64,000 nt of DNA, taken from assembly GCF_013314895.1 (NCBI RefSeq), contig NZ_JABTYE010000007.1, positions 62,001 to 126,000 of the forward strand, read 5' to 3'. Under the pieces are notes generated by a model. The model saw only the letters and a list, made by a program, of their open reading frames with translations, did no database searches and had not been told where the DNA came from. The position numbers were made by a program, and so were the translations under genes. Each line of letters opens with the position of its first letter. Within the stretch, counting starts at the first letter, position 1. Shown here in pieces: positions 17,833 through 28,499 of this stretch. The DNA is from Cupriavidus gilardii. Its GTDB lineage: Bacteria > Pseudomonadota > Gammaproteobacteria > Burkholderiales > Burkholderiaceae.

Positions 17833-18636
17833 ATGACCGCCGTGGAGCCCGCCCCGGAACCCGCAGAGAAGGCCGCCGAGAAGGCCGCCGACAAAGCCGC
17901 GAGCGCGAACGTCAAGACCGCGCTGCGCGTGGTCGAGATCATGGAAATCTACGCCCGGGAAGGCCGCTCGCTGACGCTGACCGAGCTGGCCAAACTGCTG
18001 GGCGCGCCGATGTCGAGCTGCCTCGGCCTGATCCGCACGCTGGCGGCGCTGGGCTATCTGTACGAGACCGGACGGCGCCAGGGCTACTACCCGACCGGCC
18101 GGCTGCTGGCGATCGCGCAACGGATCGCCGCCAACGACCCGCTGCTCGAGCGGGTGCAGCCGGTGCTCGAATCGCTGCGCGACGAGACCGGCGAGACCGT
18201 GATCTTCGGCAAGCTGCAGGACGACGGCCGCGTGGTCTATCTCGATGTCGTCGAGTCGAGCAATCCGGTGCGCTACATCGCCACCGCGGGCGAACTGCGG
18301 CAGGCCCATACCAACTCCATCGGGCGTGCGATCCTTTCCGCGCTGCCCGCCGCCGACCGTGACGCGCTGCTGGCGCGCGCCTCGTTCGCGCCGCTGACCC
18401 CACGCACGCTGCGCTCGCGGCAAGCGCTGGAAGCCGAGCTCGAAACCTCGCGTGAACGCGGCTGGGCGCAGAATTTCGGCGAGTCGTTGGCCGACCTGGG
18501 CGCCGTCGCCGTGCCGGTCACACTGGGCGGTGTGGTCTACGGCGTGTCGGTCGCCGGGCCGATCCACCGCGTGGAACCGCGCGCGGCCGAGATCGCGATG
18601 CCGCTGCGCACGGCGATACGCACGCTGCAGGGCTAG
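17833..18636 (+). CDS. IclR family transcriptional regulator
   Basis: The 267-residue protein has an N-terminal winged helix (about 25-90, with LTLTELAKLLGAPMSSCLGL as recognition region) and a C-terminal IclR effector domain (about 100-265, with HTNSIGRAILSALP and VPVTLGGVVYGVSVAGP). The first 25 residues are a low-complexity EKAAEKAADKAA tail. IclR proteins bind small acids and control nearby catabolic genes. It closes the cupin-Bug-dehydrogenase-transferase operon and is the likely local regulator. AGGA precedes the ATG. Confidence 0.9.
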   Translation: MTAVEPAPEPAEKAAEKAADKAASANVKTALRVVEIMEIYAREGRSLTLTELAKLLGAPMSSCLGLIRTLAALGYLYETGRRQGYYPTGRLLAIAQRIAANDPLLERVQPVLESLRDETGETVIFGKLQDDGRVVYLDVVESSNPVRYIATAGELRQAHTNSIGRAILSALPAADRDALLARASFAPLTPRTLRSRQALEAELETSRERGWAQNFGESLADLGAVAVPVTLGGVVYGVSVAGPIHRVEPRAAEIAMPLRTAIRTLQG

Positions 18637-18675
18637 ACCCTCCGCCTTCCGCCGCCTCCTGCCGCTTCTCTGCCT

Positions 18676-18730
18676 GCGACACCTGTCGCATTGCGGACGC
18701 GACACCTGTCGCATGCCGCGACGGCGTCGC
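18676..18730 (+). promoter_or_regulatory. Paired palindromic upstream activator sites
   Basis: Two identical 14-bp palindromes, GCGACA-CC-TGTCGC, lie at 18676-18689 and 18699-18712, 23 bp centre to centre (about two helical turns). A related 13-bp palindrome GCGAC-GGC-GTCGC follows at 18718-18730. They are about 170 bp upstream of a sigma-54 promoter, a typical enhancer distance. The likely binder is the AcoR-like activator encoded at 25539-27500. Confidence 0.7.
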
Positions 18731-18880
18731 GACGCACCGGGCGCCATCGCATAGCCTCCGAGCGCCCCGCACGGCCCCTGCTTCAACCTCCCCGATCCGC
18801 CGCAAAGCCGCGCCATGCAAGGCTTTTCAGCGTTCCGCCCGGCCCGGGCGGCCCACCGCCATTCCCCTGTTTCCCCGCAC

Positions 18881-18896
18881 TGGCATCGCGCTTGCA
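18881..18896 (+). promoter_or_regulatory. Sigma-54 (-24/-12) promoter
   Basis: TGGCAT-CGCGC-TTGCA has the invariant GG (18882-18883) and GC (18894-18895) separated by exactly ten bases, matching the RpoN consensus TGGCACG-N4-TTGC closely. It lies 91 bp before the E1 alpha start and needs an enhancer-binding activator, which fits the AcoR-like regulator downstream. Confidence 0.75.
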
Positions 18897-18986
18897 ATGA
18901 CATCGCAGCCGCGGCGCCCGCCGCATCCGCGCTTCCCCACGCGGACACGGGCGTCACGCCAAGCGAAAGAAACAGGAGACACGACG

Positions 18987-19994
18987 ATGGAACCGACCAC
19001 GGACCAGTTGCTGTGGATGTACGAAAAGATGGTCGAGATTCGCCATTACGAGGAGACGATGGCGAAGGTGTATCTCGAGGGCAAGCTGCCGCCGAAGATC
19101 CAGAAGGGTCTGGCCTTCGATATCGGTGCCGGCCCGGTGCCCGGCGAAATGCACCTGGCCGCCGGCCAGGAACCGGTGGCGGTGGGCGTCTGCGCGCATC
19201 TGCGCAGCGAGGACACCGTGGTCGGCGCTCACCGCCCGCACCACTTCGCGATCGCCAAGGGCGTGCCGCTGAACGAGATGACCGCCGAGATGTTCGGCAA
19301 GGTCACCGGCCTGGGCCGCGGCAAGGGCGGCCACATGCATCTGTTCCACCCCGAAACCAAATTCTCGTGCAGCGGCATCGTCGGCGCGGGCGCGCCGCAA
19401 GCCTGCGGCGCTGCGCTGGCCGCGCGCAAGCTGGGCAAGGACTGGGTCGCGATCGCCTTCTTCGGTGAAGGCGCGGCCAACCAGGGCGCCTTCCATGAGG
19501 CGCTGAATCTGGCGGCGCTGTGGAAGCTGCCGGTGCTGTTCGTCTGCGAGGACAACAAATATGGCATCTCGGTCGAGAAGTCGGCTTCGACGTCGGTCGA
19601 CAGCAATGCGGTCCGCGCCGCCGGCTACGGGATGCCGGGCGTACTGGTGGATACCAACGATGCGGTCGCAGTGTTTCGCGCGGCCGGCGTCGCGGTCGCG
19701 CGGGCGCGGCGCGGCGAAGGCCCCACGCTGATCGAGGTCAAGACCGACCGCTATCTGGGCCACTTCCAGGGCGATCCCGAAACTTACCGGCCGAAAAACG
19801 AGGCGCAGACGCTGCGCCAGAACGATCCGATCGACCGGCTGGGAAAGCAGCTGCGCGAACGGGGCCTGCTCGACGACGAGGCGGATGCCGCGCTGCGCCG
19901 GCAGATCGTCGCGCGCGTCGACGCCGCCTATGCATTCGGCCGCGAAAGCCCCTACCCCGCCCCCGAGGAAGCGCTGCAGCACGTGTTCGCGTGA
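18987..19994 (+). CDS. Thiamine-dependent 2-oxo-acid/acetoin dehydrogenase E1 alpha
   Basis: This 335-residue protein is the alpha subunit of a heterotetrameric E1. It carries the thiamine diphosphate site (FFGEGAANQGAFHEALNLAA, ending in CEDNKYGIS) and the early family motif GGHMHLF. E1 decarboxylates a 2-oxo acid, or cleaves acetoin, and passes the acyl group to a lipoyl domain. AGGAGA lies 7 bases before the ATG at 18987. It is the first gene after the sigma-54 promoter and is followed by E1 beta, a lipoyl protein, an E2 core and a lipoate ligase. Sigma-54/AcoR-type control favours an acetoin-like substrate over pyruvate or branched-chain oxo acids, but the substrate is not proven. Confidence 0.9.
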   Translation: MEPTTDQLLWMYEKMVEIRHYEETMAKVYLEGKLPPKIQKGLAFDIGAGPVPGEMHLAAGQEPVAVGVCAHLRSEDTVVGAHRPHHFAIAKGVPLNEMTAEMFGKVTGLGRGKGGHMHLFHPETKFSCSGIVGAGAPQACGAALAARKLGKDWVAIAFFGEGAANQGAFHEALNLAALWKLPVLFVCEDNKYGISVEKSASTSVDSNAVRAAGYGMPGVLVDTNDAVAVFRAAGVAVARARRGEGPTLIEVKTDRYLGHFQGDPETYRPKNEAQTLRQNDPIDRLGKQLRERGLLDDEADAALRRQIVARVDAAYAFGRESPYPAPEEALQHVFA

Positions 19995-20016
19995 TGGTGC
20001 CAGTGACGGCGCCGAC

Positions 20017-20046
20017 CGCACGCAATCGCACGCAATCGCACGCAAT
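20017..20046 (+). repeat. Three 10-bp tandem repeats between E1 alpha and E1 beta
   Basis: Three exact copies of CGCACGCAAT lie in the short gap between the two E1 genes, before the E1 beta ribosome binding site. They may be a simple slippage product; no function is evident. Confidence 0.7.
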
Positions 20047-20080
20047 CCGCATGCTGCCCGCAATGACAGGAGACAACCAG

Positions 20081-21172
20081 ATGCAACCCAACGACACCAA
20101 CCCATCCGCCGCGGCATCGCAGCCCGCCCGCAAGCTCACCATGGCGCAGGCCATCGCCGAGGCCATCGGCCAGGAGATGGAGCGCGACCCCAACGTCTTC
20201 GTGATGGGCGAGGACATCGGCAAGTACGGCGGCATTTTCAGCGCCACTACGGGGCTGCTGGACCGCTTCGGCCCCGAGCGGATCATGGACACGCCGATCT
20301 CGGAGACGGCGTTCATGGGCGCGGCCATCGGCGCCGCCGCCGAAGGGCTGCGCCCGATCGCCGAGCTGATGTTCGTCGACTTCTTCGGCGTCTGCTTCGA
20401 CCAGATCTACAACCATCTGGCCAAGAACACATACATGTCGGGCGGCCGCGTCAAGCTGCCGGCCGTGGTGATGACCGGCATCGGCGGCGGCTACAACGAC
20501 GCCGCGCAGCATTCGCAATGCCTGTACAGCACCTTCGCGCATATGCCCGGCATGAAGGTGGTGGTGCCATCCAACGCCTACGACGCCAAGGGCCTGATGA
20601 TCGAGGCGATCCGCGACGACAACCCGGTGGTGTTCTGCTACCACAAGGGCATCATGGGCCTGTCGTGGATGTCGTACTTCGAAGGCAGCACCACGGCAGT
20701 CCCCACCGACGCCTACACGATTCCGTTCGGCAAGGCGCGCGTGGTGCGCCAAGGCCGCGACGTGACCATCGTCACGCTGAGCCAGATGGTGCAGAAATCC
20801 GTGCTGGCCGCCGAGCGGCTGGCGGAGGAAGGCATCGACGTCGAGGTGATCGACCTGCGCACGCTGGTGCCGCTGGACAAGCAGACCGTGCTCGAGTCGG
20901 TGGCCAGGACCGGCCGCCTGCTGATCGCCGACGAGGACTATCTGAGCTACGGCCTGTCCGGCGAGATCGCCGCGATCGTGGCCGAGCATCTGGACACGCT
21001 GCGGATGAAGGCGCCGGTGCGGCGCCTGGCCGTGCCCGACGTGCCGATTCCCTTCAGCCGTCCCCTCGAGAACTTCGTGATCCCGCAAGTGGACACGATC
21101 GCCGCCAGCGTCCGCACGCTGATGCAACACACCCCCGAACTGAAGCGAGAACCGAAGAGAGAAGCAGCATGA
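20081..21172 (+). CDS. Thiamine-dependent 2-oxo-acid/acetoin dehydrogenase E1 beta
   Basis: The 363-residue beta subunit contains the transketolase-type pyrimidine-binding domain (about 20-200, with VMGEDIGKYGG and the catalytic-type Glu in DTPISETAFMG) and the C-terminal transketolase domain (about 215-340, with VEVIDLRTLVPLD). AGGAGA precedes the ATG at 20081. Its stop overlaps the ATG of the lipoyl protein (ATGA), so the two are translationally coupled. With E1 alpha it forms the decarboxylating component. Confidence 0.9.
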   Translation: MQPNDTNPSAAASQPARKLTMAQAIAEAIGQEMERDPNVFVMGEDIGKYGGIFSATTGLLDRFGPERIMDTPISETAFMGAAIGAAAEGLRPIAELMFVDFFGVCFDQIYNHLAKNTYMSGGRVKLPAVVMTGIGGGYNDAAQHSQCLYSTFAHMPGMKVVVPSNAYDAKGLMIEAIRDDNPVVFCYHKGIMGLSWMSYFEGSTTAVPTDAYTIPFGKARVVRQGRDVTIVTLSQMVQKSVLAAERLAEEGIDVEVIDLRTLVPLDKQTVLESVARTGRLLIADEDYLSYGLSGEIAAIVAEHLDTLRMKAPVRRLAVPDVPIPFSRPLENFVIPQVDTIAASVRTLMQHTPELKREPKREAA

Positions 21173-21414
21173 CCGACGTAACGATGGCAGATGACGTGTG
21201 GGCCGATGTCGAGGAAGGCACCGAGGCCCTGTTGCAGGACTGGCAGGTCAATGTCGGCGACAGCGTCGCCGAAGGGCAGACGCTGGTAGTCGCCGAGCTG
21301 GTGAAAACCACGCACGAGATCGTCGCGCCGGTGGCCGGCCGCATCGCCGAGATCCTGGTGCAGTCGCAGGACACCTTCGCGCGCGGCGCCGTGCTGGCGC
21401 GCATCGAGGAGTAG
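21169..21414 (+). CDS. Free-standing lipoyl-domain protein
   Basis: This 81-residue protein consists of a single biotinyl/lipoyl hammerhead domain. The likely modified residue is Lys46 in ELVKTTHEIVAPVAGRI. In ordinary E2 proteins this domain is fused to the acyltransferase; here it is a separate polypeptide whose start overlaps the E1 beta stop and which is followed 3 bases later by the E2 core. It should act as the swinging arm shuttling acyl groups between E1, E2 and E3. A lipoate ligase in the same operon would modify it. Confidence 0.85.
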   Translation: MTDVTMADDVWADVEEGTEALLQDWQVNVGDSVAEGQTLVVAELVKTTHEIVAPVAGRIAEILVQSQDTFARGAVLARIEE

Positions 21415-21417
21415 ATC

Positions 21418-22149
21418 ATGGCCGAAGCCTCACTGACGCTGGCAGCGGACAACGGCGCCGCAGCGGCCACCGACGCGCGGCAGACCATTCCGCTGACCGG
21501 CATGCGCGGCGCGATCGCGCGCGGCATGACGGCCGGCTGGCAGATCCCGCGCGTCGCGCATTCGCTCGAAGTCGATGTCAGTGCCGTCGAAGCGCGGCGC
21601 ACGAAGCTGCAGGCCGAGCTCGGCGACAGCGTCAAGGTCACGCTGACCGCCTATCTGCTGCGCGCCGCGGCGCTGACGCTGCGAGCGCATCCCCGGCTGA
21701 ACGCGCGCGTCTCCGACAAGGAAATCGAGCTGATGCCCGACGTCAACATCGGCCTGGCGGTCAGTCTGGACGATGGACTGGTGGTGCCGGTGCTGCGCGA
21801 GGTCGACCGCAAATCGGTCGAGAAGATCGCCCGCGAGGCCCGCACGCTGGCCGAAGGCGCGCGCAACGGCACGCTCGGCGCGGGCGCCTACCAGCGCGGC
21901 ACCTTCACCATCAGCAATCTGGGCATGACCGAGGTGGAGCGCTTCACGCCGATCCTGCATGCGCCGCAGGCCGCGATTCTCGGCGTCACGCGCGTGATCC
22001 GCCGCGCGGTGGTCAAGGACGACTGGATCAGCATCGCGCCGATGATGGGCCTGCATCTGGTGTTCGACCATCGCGCCGTCGACGGCTACCCGGCCGCGGC
22101 GTTTCTCGGCGACCTGAAGCGGCGCCTCGAATCCGCGGAAGATCTGTGA
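21418..22149 (+). CDS. E2 acyltransferase catalytic core without lipoyl or subunit-binding domain
   Basis: The 243-residue protein covers only the 2-oxo-acid dehydrogenase acyltransferase catalytic domain. It opens with IPLTGMRGAIARGM and ends with the active-site motif DHRAVDG (His218, Asp222), which transfers the acyl group from lipoamide to CoA. A typical E2 has over 370 residues with N-terminal lipoyl and peripheral subunit-binding domains; both are absent here. The lipoyl function is supplied by the preceding small protein. How E1 and E3 are recruited without the binding domain is unclear. Its stop overlaps the next start (TGATG). Confidence 0.88.
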   Translation: MAEASLTLAADNGAAAATDARQTIPLTGMRGAIARGMTAGWQIPRVAHSLEVDVSAVEARRTKLQAELGDSVKVTLTAYLLRAAALTLRAHPRLNARVSDKEIELMPDVNIGLAVSLDDGLVVPVLREVDRKSVEKIAREARTLAEGARNGTLGAGAYQRGTFTISNLGMTEVERFTPILHAPQAAILGVTRVIRRAVVKDDWISIAPMMGLHLVFDHRAVDGYPAAAFLGDLKRRLESAEDL

Positions 22150-22928
22150 TGGCCGCGCTTGCCCCGACCCTCGTCACCGCGACGCCGCACGCCGAGCAGG
22201 CTTGGAACGCGCGGCAGCTGGCCGAACCGGTCACCGAGCCGCGCCTGCGGCTGTGGACCTATCGCGCGCCCGGTGTGGTGTTCGGCTGCTCGCAGCGGGC
22301 GCTGCACGAGCGCACCGCGCTGGCCGATCGCGCGGTCGTGCGCGGTTCGGGCGGCGGTGCCGTGCTGACCGGGCCGTGGATGCTGTCCGCCTCGATCGTG
22401 CTGCCGCCGGACCACGCGCTGCTGTCGGGCGGGCCGATCGGCAGCTACCGCTGGCTCGGGGTGCTGCATGCCGGCCTGCTGCGCGACATGGGCATCGCCG
22501 CGTTCGCGCTGCCGCCCGAGCAGGCCCGCAGCCACCAGGCCGATGCCGCGCTGACCTGGGCCTGCTATGGCGGTCTGTCGCCCTGGGAGGTCGTGGTCGA
22601 CTCGCGCAAGATCGTCGGCCTCGCGCAGCTGCGCCGGCGCACCGGCGTGCTGCTGACCTCGGGCACGCTGATCGCGCCGCCCGACTGGCGCCTGTTGTGC
22701 GAAGCGCTCGGGCAGCCGGCCGGCCTCGGCGAGGCGCTCGCCGATTGCACCACCTCGTGCGAGACCGAGCTGGGTGCGCCGGTGATCGCGGAGGTGCTGG
22801 CCGATCGCCTGCACCACATGCTGACCGACGTGCTCGGCAGCGTGGCGGCCAACGACCACGAGGCCATGCCGGGCGCGTCTGCCCGACACGCCATGCGGCC
22901 GCACGGGGCCGCGGCGCCGCCCGGCTAG
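22149..22928 (+). CDS. Lipoate-protein ligase A family protein
   Basis: This 259-residue protein matches the BPL/LplA/LipB catalytic fold. It has an R-G-S-G-G-G motif (VVRGSGGGAVLTGP), the family-like DSRKIVGLAQLRRR with its Lys, and TSGTLI. LplA-type enzymes attach lipoate (or octanoate) to lipoyl-domain lysines. The ATG at 22149 overlaps the E2 stop. Its place in the operon points to dedicated lipoylation of the small lipoyl protein. It lacks the C-terminal accessory domain of long LplA proteins, so it may be an octanoyl/lipoyl transferase rather than a full ligase. Confidence 0.8.
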   Translation: MAALAPTLVTATPHAEQAWNARQLAEPVTEPRLRLWTYRAPGVVFGCSQRALHERTALADRAVVRGSGGGAVLTGPWMLSASIVLPPDHALLSGGPIGSYRWLGVLHAGLLRDMGIAAFALPPEQARSHQADAALTWACYGGLSPWEVVVDSRKIVGLAQLRRRTGVLLTSGTLIAPPDWRLLCEALGQPAGLGEALADCTTSCETELGAPVIAEVLADRLHHMLTDVLGSVAANDHEAMPGASARHAMRPHGAAAPPG

Positions 22929-23011
22929 CGGCAGCCACGCGACCGCACGCTGCCGGATGCGGCCGAACGTCGCAAAGACAACGATACCGATATCCCCGAA
23001 GGAGACGACAA

Positions 23012-23605
23012 ATGCAAGACGACATCCAGCAAGCGGATGCCGCCGCGCCCGCGGCCGGCATGCGCATCGTGGCCAAGACCCAGCCGGTGACCCGGCGCGG
23101 GTTCCTGCGCGGCACGGGCCTGGCCGCCATCGGCGTCGCCGTGGTTTCGCCCGGCGCGTTGGCCAGGCCGGCCCGCGAGGCGCTGGTCACCGACCTGAAG
23201 GCGCTCGGCACACCGACCGCGCGCACGCTGCTGGCGATGGCGCGCGACATCTTTCCGCACGACCGCTTCGCCGACCGCTACTACGTGCAGGCCATCGCGC
23301 CGCTGGACCGGGCCGCCGCCAAGGACAAGGCCGTGCGCACGCTGCTGCAGCAAGGCGTGCGCGAACTCGACGCGGCCGCGCAGCGAAAGCATGGCAAACC
23401 CTATGCCCAGCTGCAGGACGAGGCCGACCGCGTGGCGCTGCTCAAGGCCATCGAGACCACGCCCTTCTTCGAGAAGGTACGCGGCGAGATGGTGACCAGC
23501 CTCTACGACAACAAGGCGGTCTGGCCGCTGCTCGGCTATGAGGGCTCGTCCTGGGAGAAGGGCGGCTACGCCAACCGCGGTTTCAACGACATCGACTGGA
23601 TCTGA
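23012..23605 (+). CDS. Tat-exported small subunit of a GMC dehydrogenase
   Basis: The 197-residue protein resembles subunit 3 of membrane-bound gluconate 2-dehydrogenase. A twin-arginine signal (TRRGFLRGTGLAAIG, residues about 27-50) sends it folded to the periplasm. The mature part contains the family-like MARDIFPHDRFADRYY and ends in KGGYANRGFNDIDWI. In known complexes this subunit carries the flavin subunit across the membrane, since the large subunit has no signal of its own. GGAGA precedes the ATG. It lies about 80 bases after the lipoate ligase and is directly followed by the flavoprotein gene. Confidence 0.85.
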   Translation: MQDDIQQADAAAPAAGMRIVAKTQPVTRRGFLRGTGLAAIGVAVVSPGALARPAREALVTDLKALGTPTARTLLAMARDIFPHDRFADRYYVQAIAPLDRAAAKDKAVRTLLQQGVRELDAAAQRKHGKPYAQLQDEADRVALLKAIETTPFFEKVRGEMVTSLYDNKAVWPLLGYEGSSWEKGGYANRGFNDIDWI

Positions 23606-23708
23606 GCCGCACCGCATCGCAGGGACTGCACAGCGCTGCACAGACAGCACGGTAGAGAGCACGGTAGACGGCGCGATAAAGGGCGCCGATACAACACTGG
23701 AGACAAAC

Positions 23709-25286
23709 ATGGCAACTCGGATCGACCTGAACGACCGCGACGCGGTCGTCATCATCGGCTCCGGCGCGGGCGGCGCCACGCTGGCCAACGAACTGGCGCA
23801 GCAGGGCATCGGCAAGATCGTGATCCTCGAGGCCGGCAAGCACTACACGCAGGCCGACTTCGAGAACGACGAATGGGCGATGTTCCGCAAGATCTCGTGG
23901 CTCGACAAGCGGATCTCGGCCGGCGGCTGGCACCACACCAAGACTTATCCGAACCTGCCCGCGTGGATCGTCAAGGCGGTCGGCGGCTCGACCATCCACT
24001 GGTCCGGCGTCGCGCTGCGCTTCCAGCCGCACGACTTCCGCACGCGGCAGATCTACGGCCAGGTCGAAGGCGCCAACGTGCTGGACTGGCCGATCACCTA
24101 CGAGGAACTGGCGCCCTACTACGACAAGGCCGAGAAGAAGATGGGCGTGACCGGCAGCGCGGCCAGCGGCCAGCCGCCGATGCCCGAGAGCAACCAGTAC
24201 AAGGTGGTGGCGGCCGGCGCCCGCAAGATCGGCTATCGCAAGATCGTGCGGCCGGTAGCGTCCAATTCCACGCCGTACGACGGCCGCCCCGCGTGCCAGC
24301 AGGCGGGCTTCTGCATGCAGGGCTGCAAGATCGGCGCGAAATGGTCGGCGCTCTACACCGAGATTCCCAAGGCCATCGCGACCGGCCGCGTCGAGCTGCG
24401 ACCGGAGAGCATGGTGCTGCAGATCCAGCACGACAAGTCCGGCAAGGTCAACGGCGTGCTGTATGCCGACAGCAAGGGGCGCAAGCATCTGCAGAAGGCG
24501 CGTGTGGTTTGCGTCGCCGGCAATTCGATCGAATCGCCGCGGCTGCTGCTGAATTCCGCGTCCAGCCTGTTCCCCAACGGGCTGGCGAACTCATCCGGAC
24601 AGGTGGGCCGCAACTACATGAACCATGCGACCGCGGCGGCGGTGGCGATCCACCGCAAGCCGGTCTATATGTACCGCGGGTTCGATATCGGCGCGGTGGT
24701 GGCCGACGAGGTCGCGCTCAATACGAAGCGCGGCTTCAATGGCGGCTACTATCTGGAAGGGCTGGCGCTGGGCCTGCCCTATACGGCGGCCTTCATGAAG
24801 CCCGGCGGCTGGGGTCGCGACGTGACCTCGGCACTCGAGCAGTACGACCACATGACGGCGATCTGGGTCTGCGGCGAGGACATGGCGCGCGAGCAGAACA
24901 CCATCACGCTGCATCCCACCGAGAAGGACCAGTACGGCCTGCCGATCCCGATCGTGACCAAGACCTACCACCGCAACGACGAGGCCATCGCGGCGCACGG
25001 GCTGCAGCAGTTCCGCAAGCTGTCGGAGGCGGTCGGCGCGACGCGGGTCATCGACATGCCCGCGTATCCTGCCAGTCACAATATGGGCACCAACCGGATG
25101 AGCGCCAACGCCCGCGACGGCGTGGTCAATCGCTGGGGCCAGGCGCACGACGTCAAGAACCTGTTCATCTCGGACGGCAGCCAGTTCACCTCGAGCTCTG
25201 CCGCCAACCCGACGCTGACCATCGTGGCGCTGGCGATCCGCCAGGCCGAATACCTGGCGGGGGCCCTGCGCAAGGGCGAGGTATGA
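23709..25286 (+). CDS. GMC family FAD-dependent dehydrogenase, large subunit
   Basis: This 525-residue flavoprotein has an N-terminal FAD-binding fold (VVIIGSGAGGATLANELA) and a C-terminal GMC domain with the catalytic His in ASHNMGTNRM and the FAD loop NLFISDGSQFTSSSAANPTL. A cysteine-bearing loop near residues 195-210 (CQQAGFCMQGCKIGAK) is typical of the gluconate/sorbitol/fructose dehydrogenase group. Such enzymes oxidise sugars or alcohols in the periplasm and pass electrons to a cytochrome c subunit, which is not encoded nearby. No signal peptide is present, so export would rely on the Tat-borne small subunit. GGAGA precedes the ATG. Its product may feed the E1/E2 system upstream. Confidence 0.9.
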   Translation: MATRIDLNDRDAVVIIGSGAGGATLANELAQQGIGKIVILEAGKHYTQADFENDEWAMFRKISWLDKRISAGGWHHTKTYPNLPAWIVKAVGGSTIHWSGVALRFQPHDFRTRQIYGQVEGANVLDWPITYEELAPYYDKAEKKMGVTGSAASGQPPMPESNQYKVVAAGARKIGYRKIVRPVASNSTPYDGRPACQQAGFCMQGCKIGAKWSALYTEIPKAIATGRVELRPESMVLQIQHDKSGKVNGVLYADSKGRKHLQKARVVCVAGNSIESPRLLLNSASSLFPNGLANSSGQVGRNYMNHATAAAVAIHRKPVYMYRGFDIGAVVADEVALNTKRGFNGGYYLEGLALGLPYTAAFMKPGGWGRDVTSALEQYDHMTAIWVCGEDMAREQNTITLHPTEKDQYGLPIPIVTKTYHRNDEAIAAHGLQQFRKLSEAVGATRVIDMPAYPASHNMGTNRMSANARDGVVNRWGQAHDVKNLFISDGSQFTSSSAANPTLTIVALAIRQAEYLAGALRKGEV

Positions 25287-25538
25287 GCCCGGGCTTGTCG
25301 GGATTGAAGTCCGACGCGGGGCTGGTGTAAGGTCGTCGCGCCTGGGGAGGCGTTTCCGCCGTCTCGCTGCGAAGAAGGCTCCCGTCTCCCCGTGCGGGCC
25401 AGGGTCGGGGGAGAGGGCAGGAGCGCACGCCGTGCCCACGTCCTTTCCCGCCGCCCCGTCTATATTGGATAACACCACGAACCCAACAGCGCACAAGCGT
25501 CGCCCGTCCTCACGGCAAGGCGTAGCGAAGGAGACCCT
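25287..25538. other. Gap with an imperfect hairpin element
   Basis: No gene is seen. A GC-rich imperfect inverted repeat (TCTCCCC at 25385-25391 with GGGGAGA at 25408-25414) resembles the CTCCCC/GGGGAG hairpins often scattered in GC-rich proteobacterial intergenic regions. The stretch ends with AAGGAG of the next gene. Confidence 0.35.
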
Positions 25539-27500
<1,962 letters not shown>

Positions 27501-27599
27501 GCGGCAGCGGACGACGCTCGCCGGCTGGCATGCGTGGCGGGACCGACGTACCATCGCTGCATCGGTCCCTCCTTCTCACCCTCCCCTTACGCCATCGCC

Positions 27600-28385
27600 A
27601 TGCCGCTGCCCGCCGAACGCCTGAACGAATATCTGGACTTCGCCCACCGCCTGGCCGATGCGGCCGCGGCGAAAAGCCTGCCGCTGTTCCGCACCCACGC
27701 CGAGGTGCAGGACAAGGGCGGCCGGCGCTTCGACCCGGTCACCGCCGCCGACCAGGCCGCCGAGACCGCGATGCGCGAGCTGATCGCGGCCACCTATCCC
27801 GACCATGGCATTCATGGCGAAGAGCATGACCGCATCGAGGGCAGCTCGCCGCTGACCTGGGTGCTCGATCCGATCGACGGCACGCGCGCCTTCATCACCG
27901 GCCTGCCGCTGTGGGGCACGCTGATCGCGCTGAACGACGGCGATCGGCCCGTGCTCGGCGTGATGGACCAGCCGTTCACCGGCGAGCGTTTCGTCGGCAC
28001 CTGCGACGCCGCCTGGCTCGGCAAGACGCCGCTGCGCACGCGGCCCTGTGCCAGCCTGTCCGAAGCCAAGCTGATGTGCACCACGCCCGAGATGTTCGGC
28101 GACGAGCCCGAATGGAAGGCGTTCCGCTGCGTGGCCGACCGTGCGCGGCTGCTGCGCTATGGCGGCGACTGCTACGCCTATTGCATGGTCGCCGCGGGCC
28201 ATGTCGATGCGGTCGTCGAGGCGGGTCTGCAGCCCTACGACGTGCAGGCGCTGATCCCGATCGTCGAGGGCGCGGGCGGCATCGTCACGAGCTGGACCGG
28301 CGACGATCCCCAACATGGCGGCCGCGTGGTGGCCTGCGGCGATCGCCGCCTGCACGCGCAGATCCTGGCAGCGCTGGCCGAATAG
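27600..28385 (+). CDS. hisN: Histidinol-phosphatase of the inositol monophosphatase type
   Basis: This 261-residue protein has all the metal-site motifs of the inositol monophosphatase fold: DPVTAADQAAE, HGEE, WVLDPIDGTRAFITG and the C-terminal GGDCYAYCMVAAGHVDAVVEAGL. The size and the RAFITGLPLWGTLIAL stretch fit the HisN-type histidinol-phosphatases of bacteria lacking a HisB phosphatase domain. It would hydrolyse histidinol phosphate in histidine synthesis in the cytoplasm. The ATG at 27600 is chosen because the upstream in-frame start at 27534 adds unrelated residues. It stands apart from other histidine genes. Another IMPase-type substrate cannot be excluded. Confidence 0.8.
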   Translation: MPLPAERLNEYLDFAHRLADAAAAKSLPLFRTHAEVQDKGGRRFDPVTAADQAAETAMRELIAATYPDHGIHGEEHDRIEGSSPLTWVLDPIDGTRAFITGLPLWGTLIALNDGDRPVLGVMDQPFTGERFVGTCDAAWLGKTPLRTRPCASLSEAKLMCTTPEMFGDEPEWKAFRCVADRARLLRYGGDCYAYCMVAAGHVDAVVEAGLQPYDVQALIPIVEGAGGIVTSWTGDDPQHGGRVVACGDRRLHAQILAALAE

Positions 28386-28499
28386 CACGGGCGTCGAACG
28401 GCGGCACCGGCGGTGGATTTCCCCTCGGCGCCGCGCCGCCGGTTATGATGCGCGATTATCGAACGATCGCTGCCGCCCGTGTTCCGGGCCTCTTTCCGT

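Noticed and set aside
14312..18957. Very long minus-strand open frames (747 and 859 codons) opposite the Bug, dehydrogenase, transferase and IclR genes
   Set aside because: They are antisense shadows in GC-rich coding DNA: composition is Arg/His/Ala-rich, no family features, and well-recognised genes occupy the other strand.
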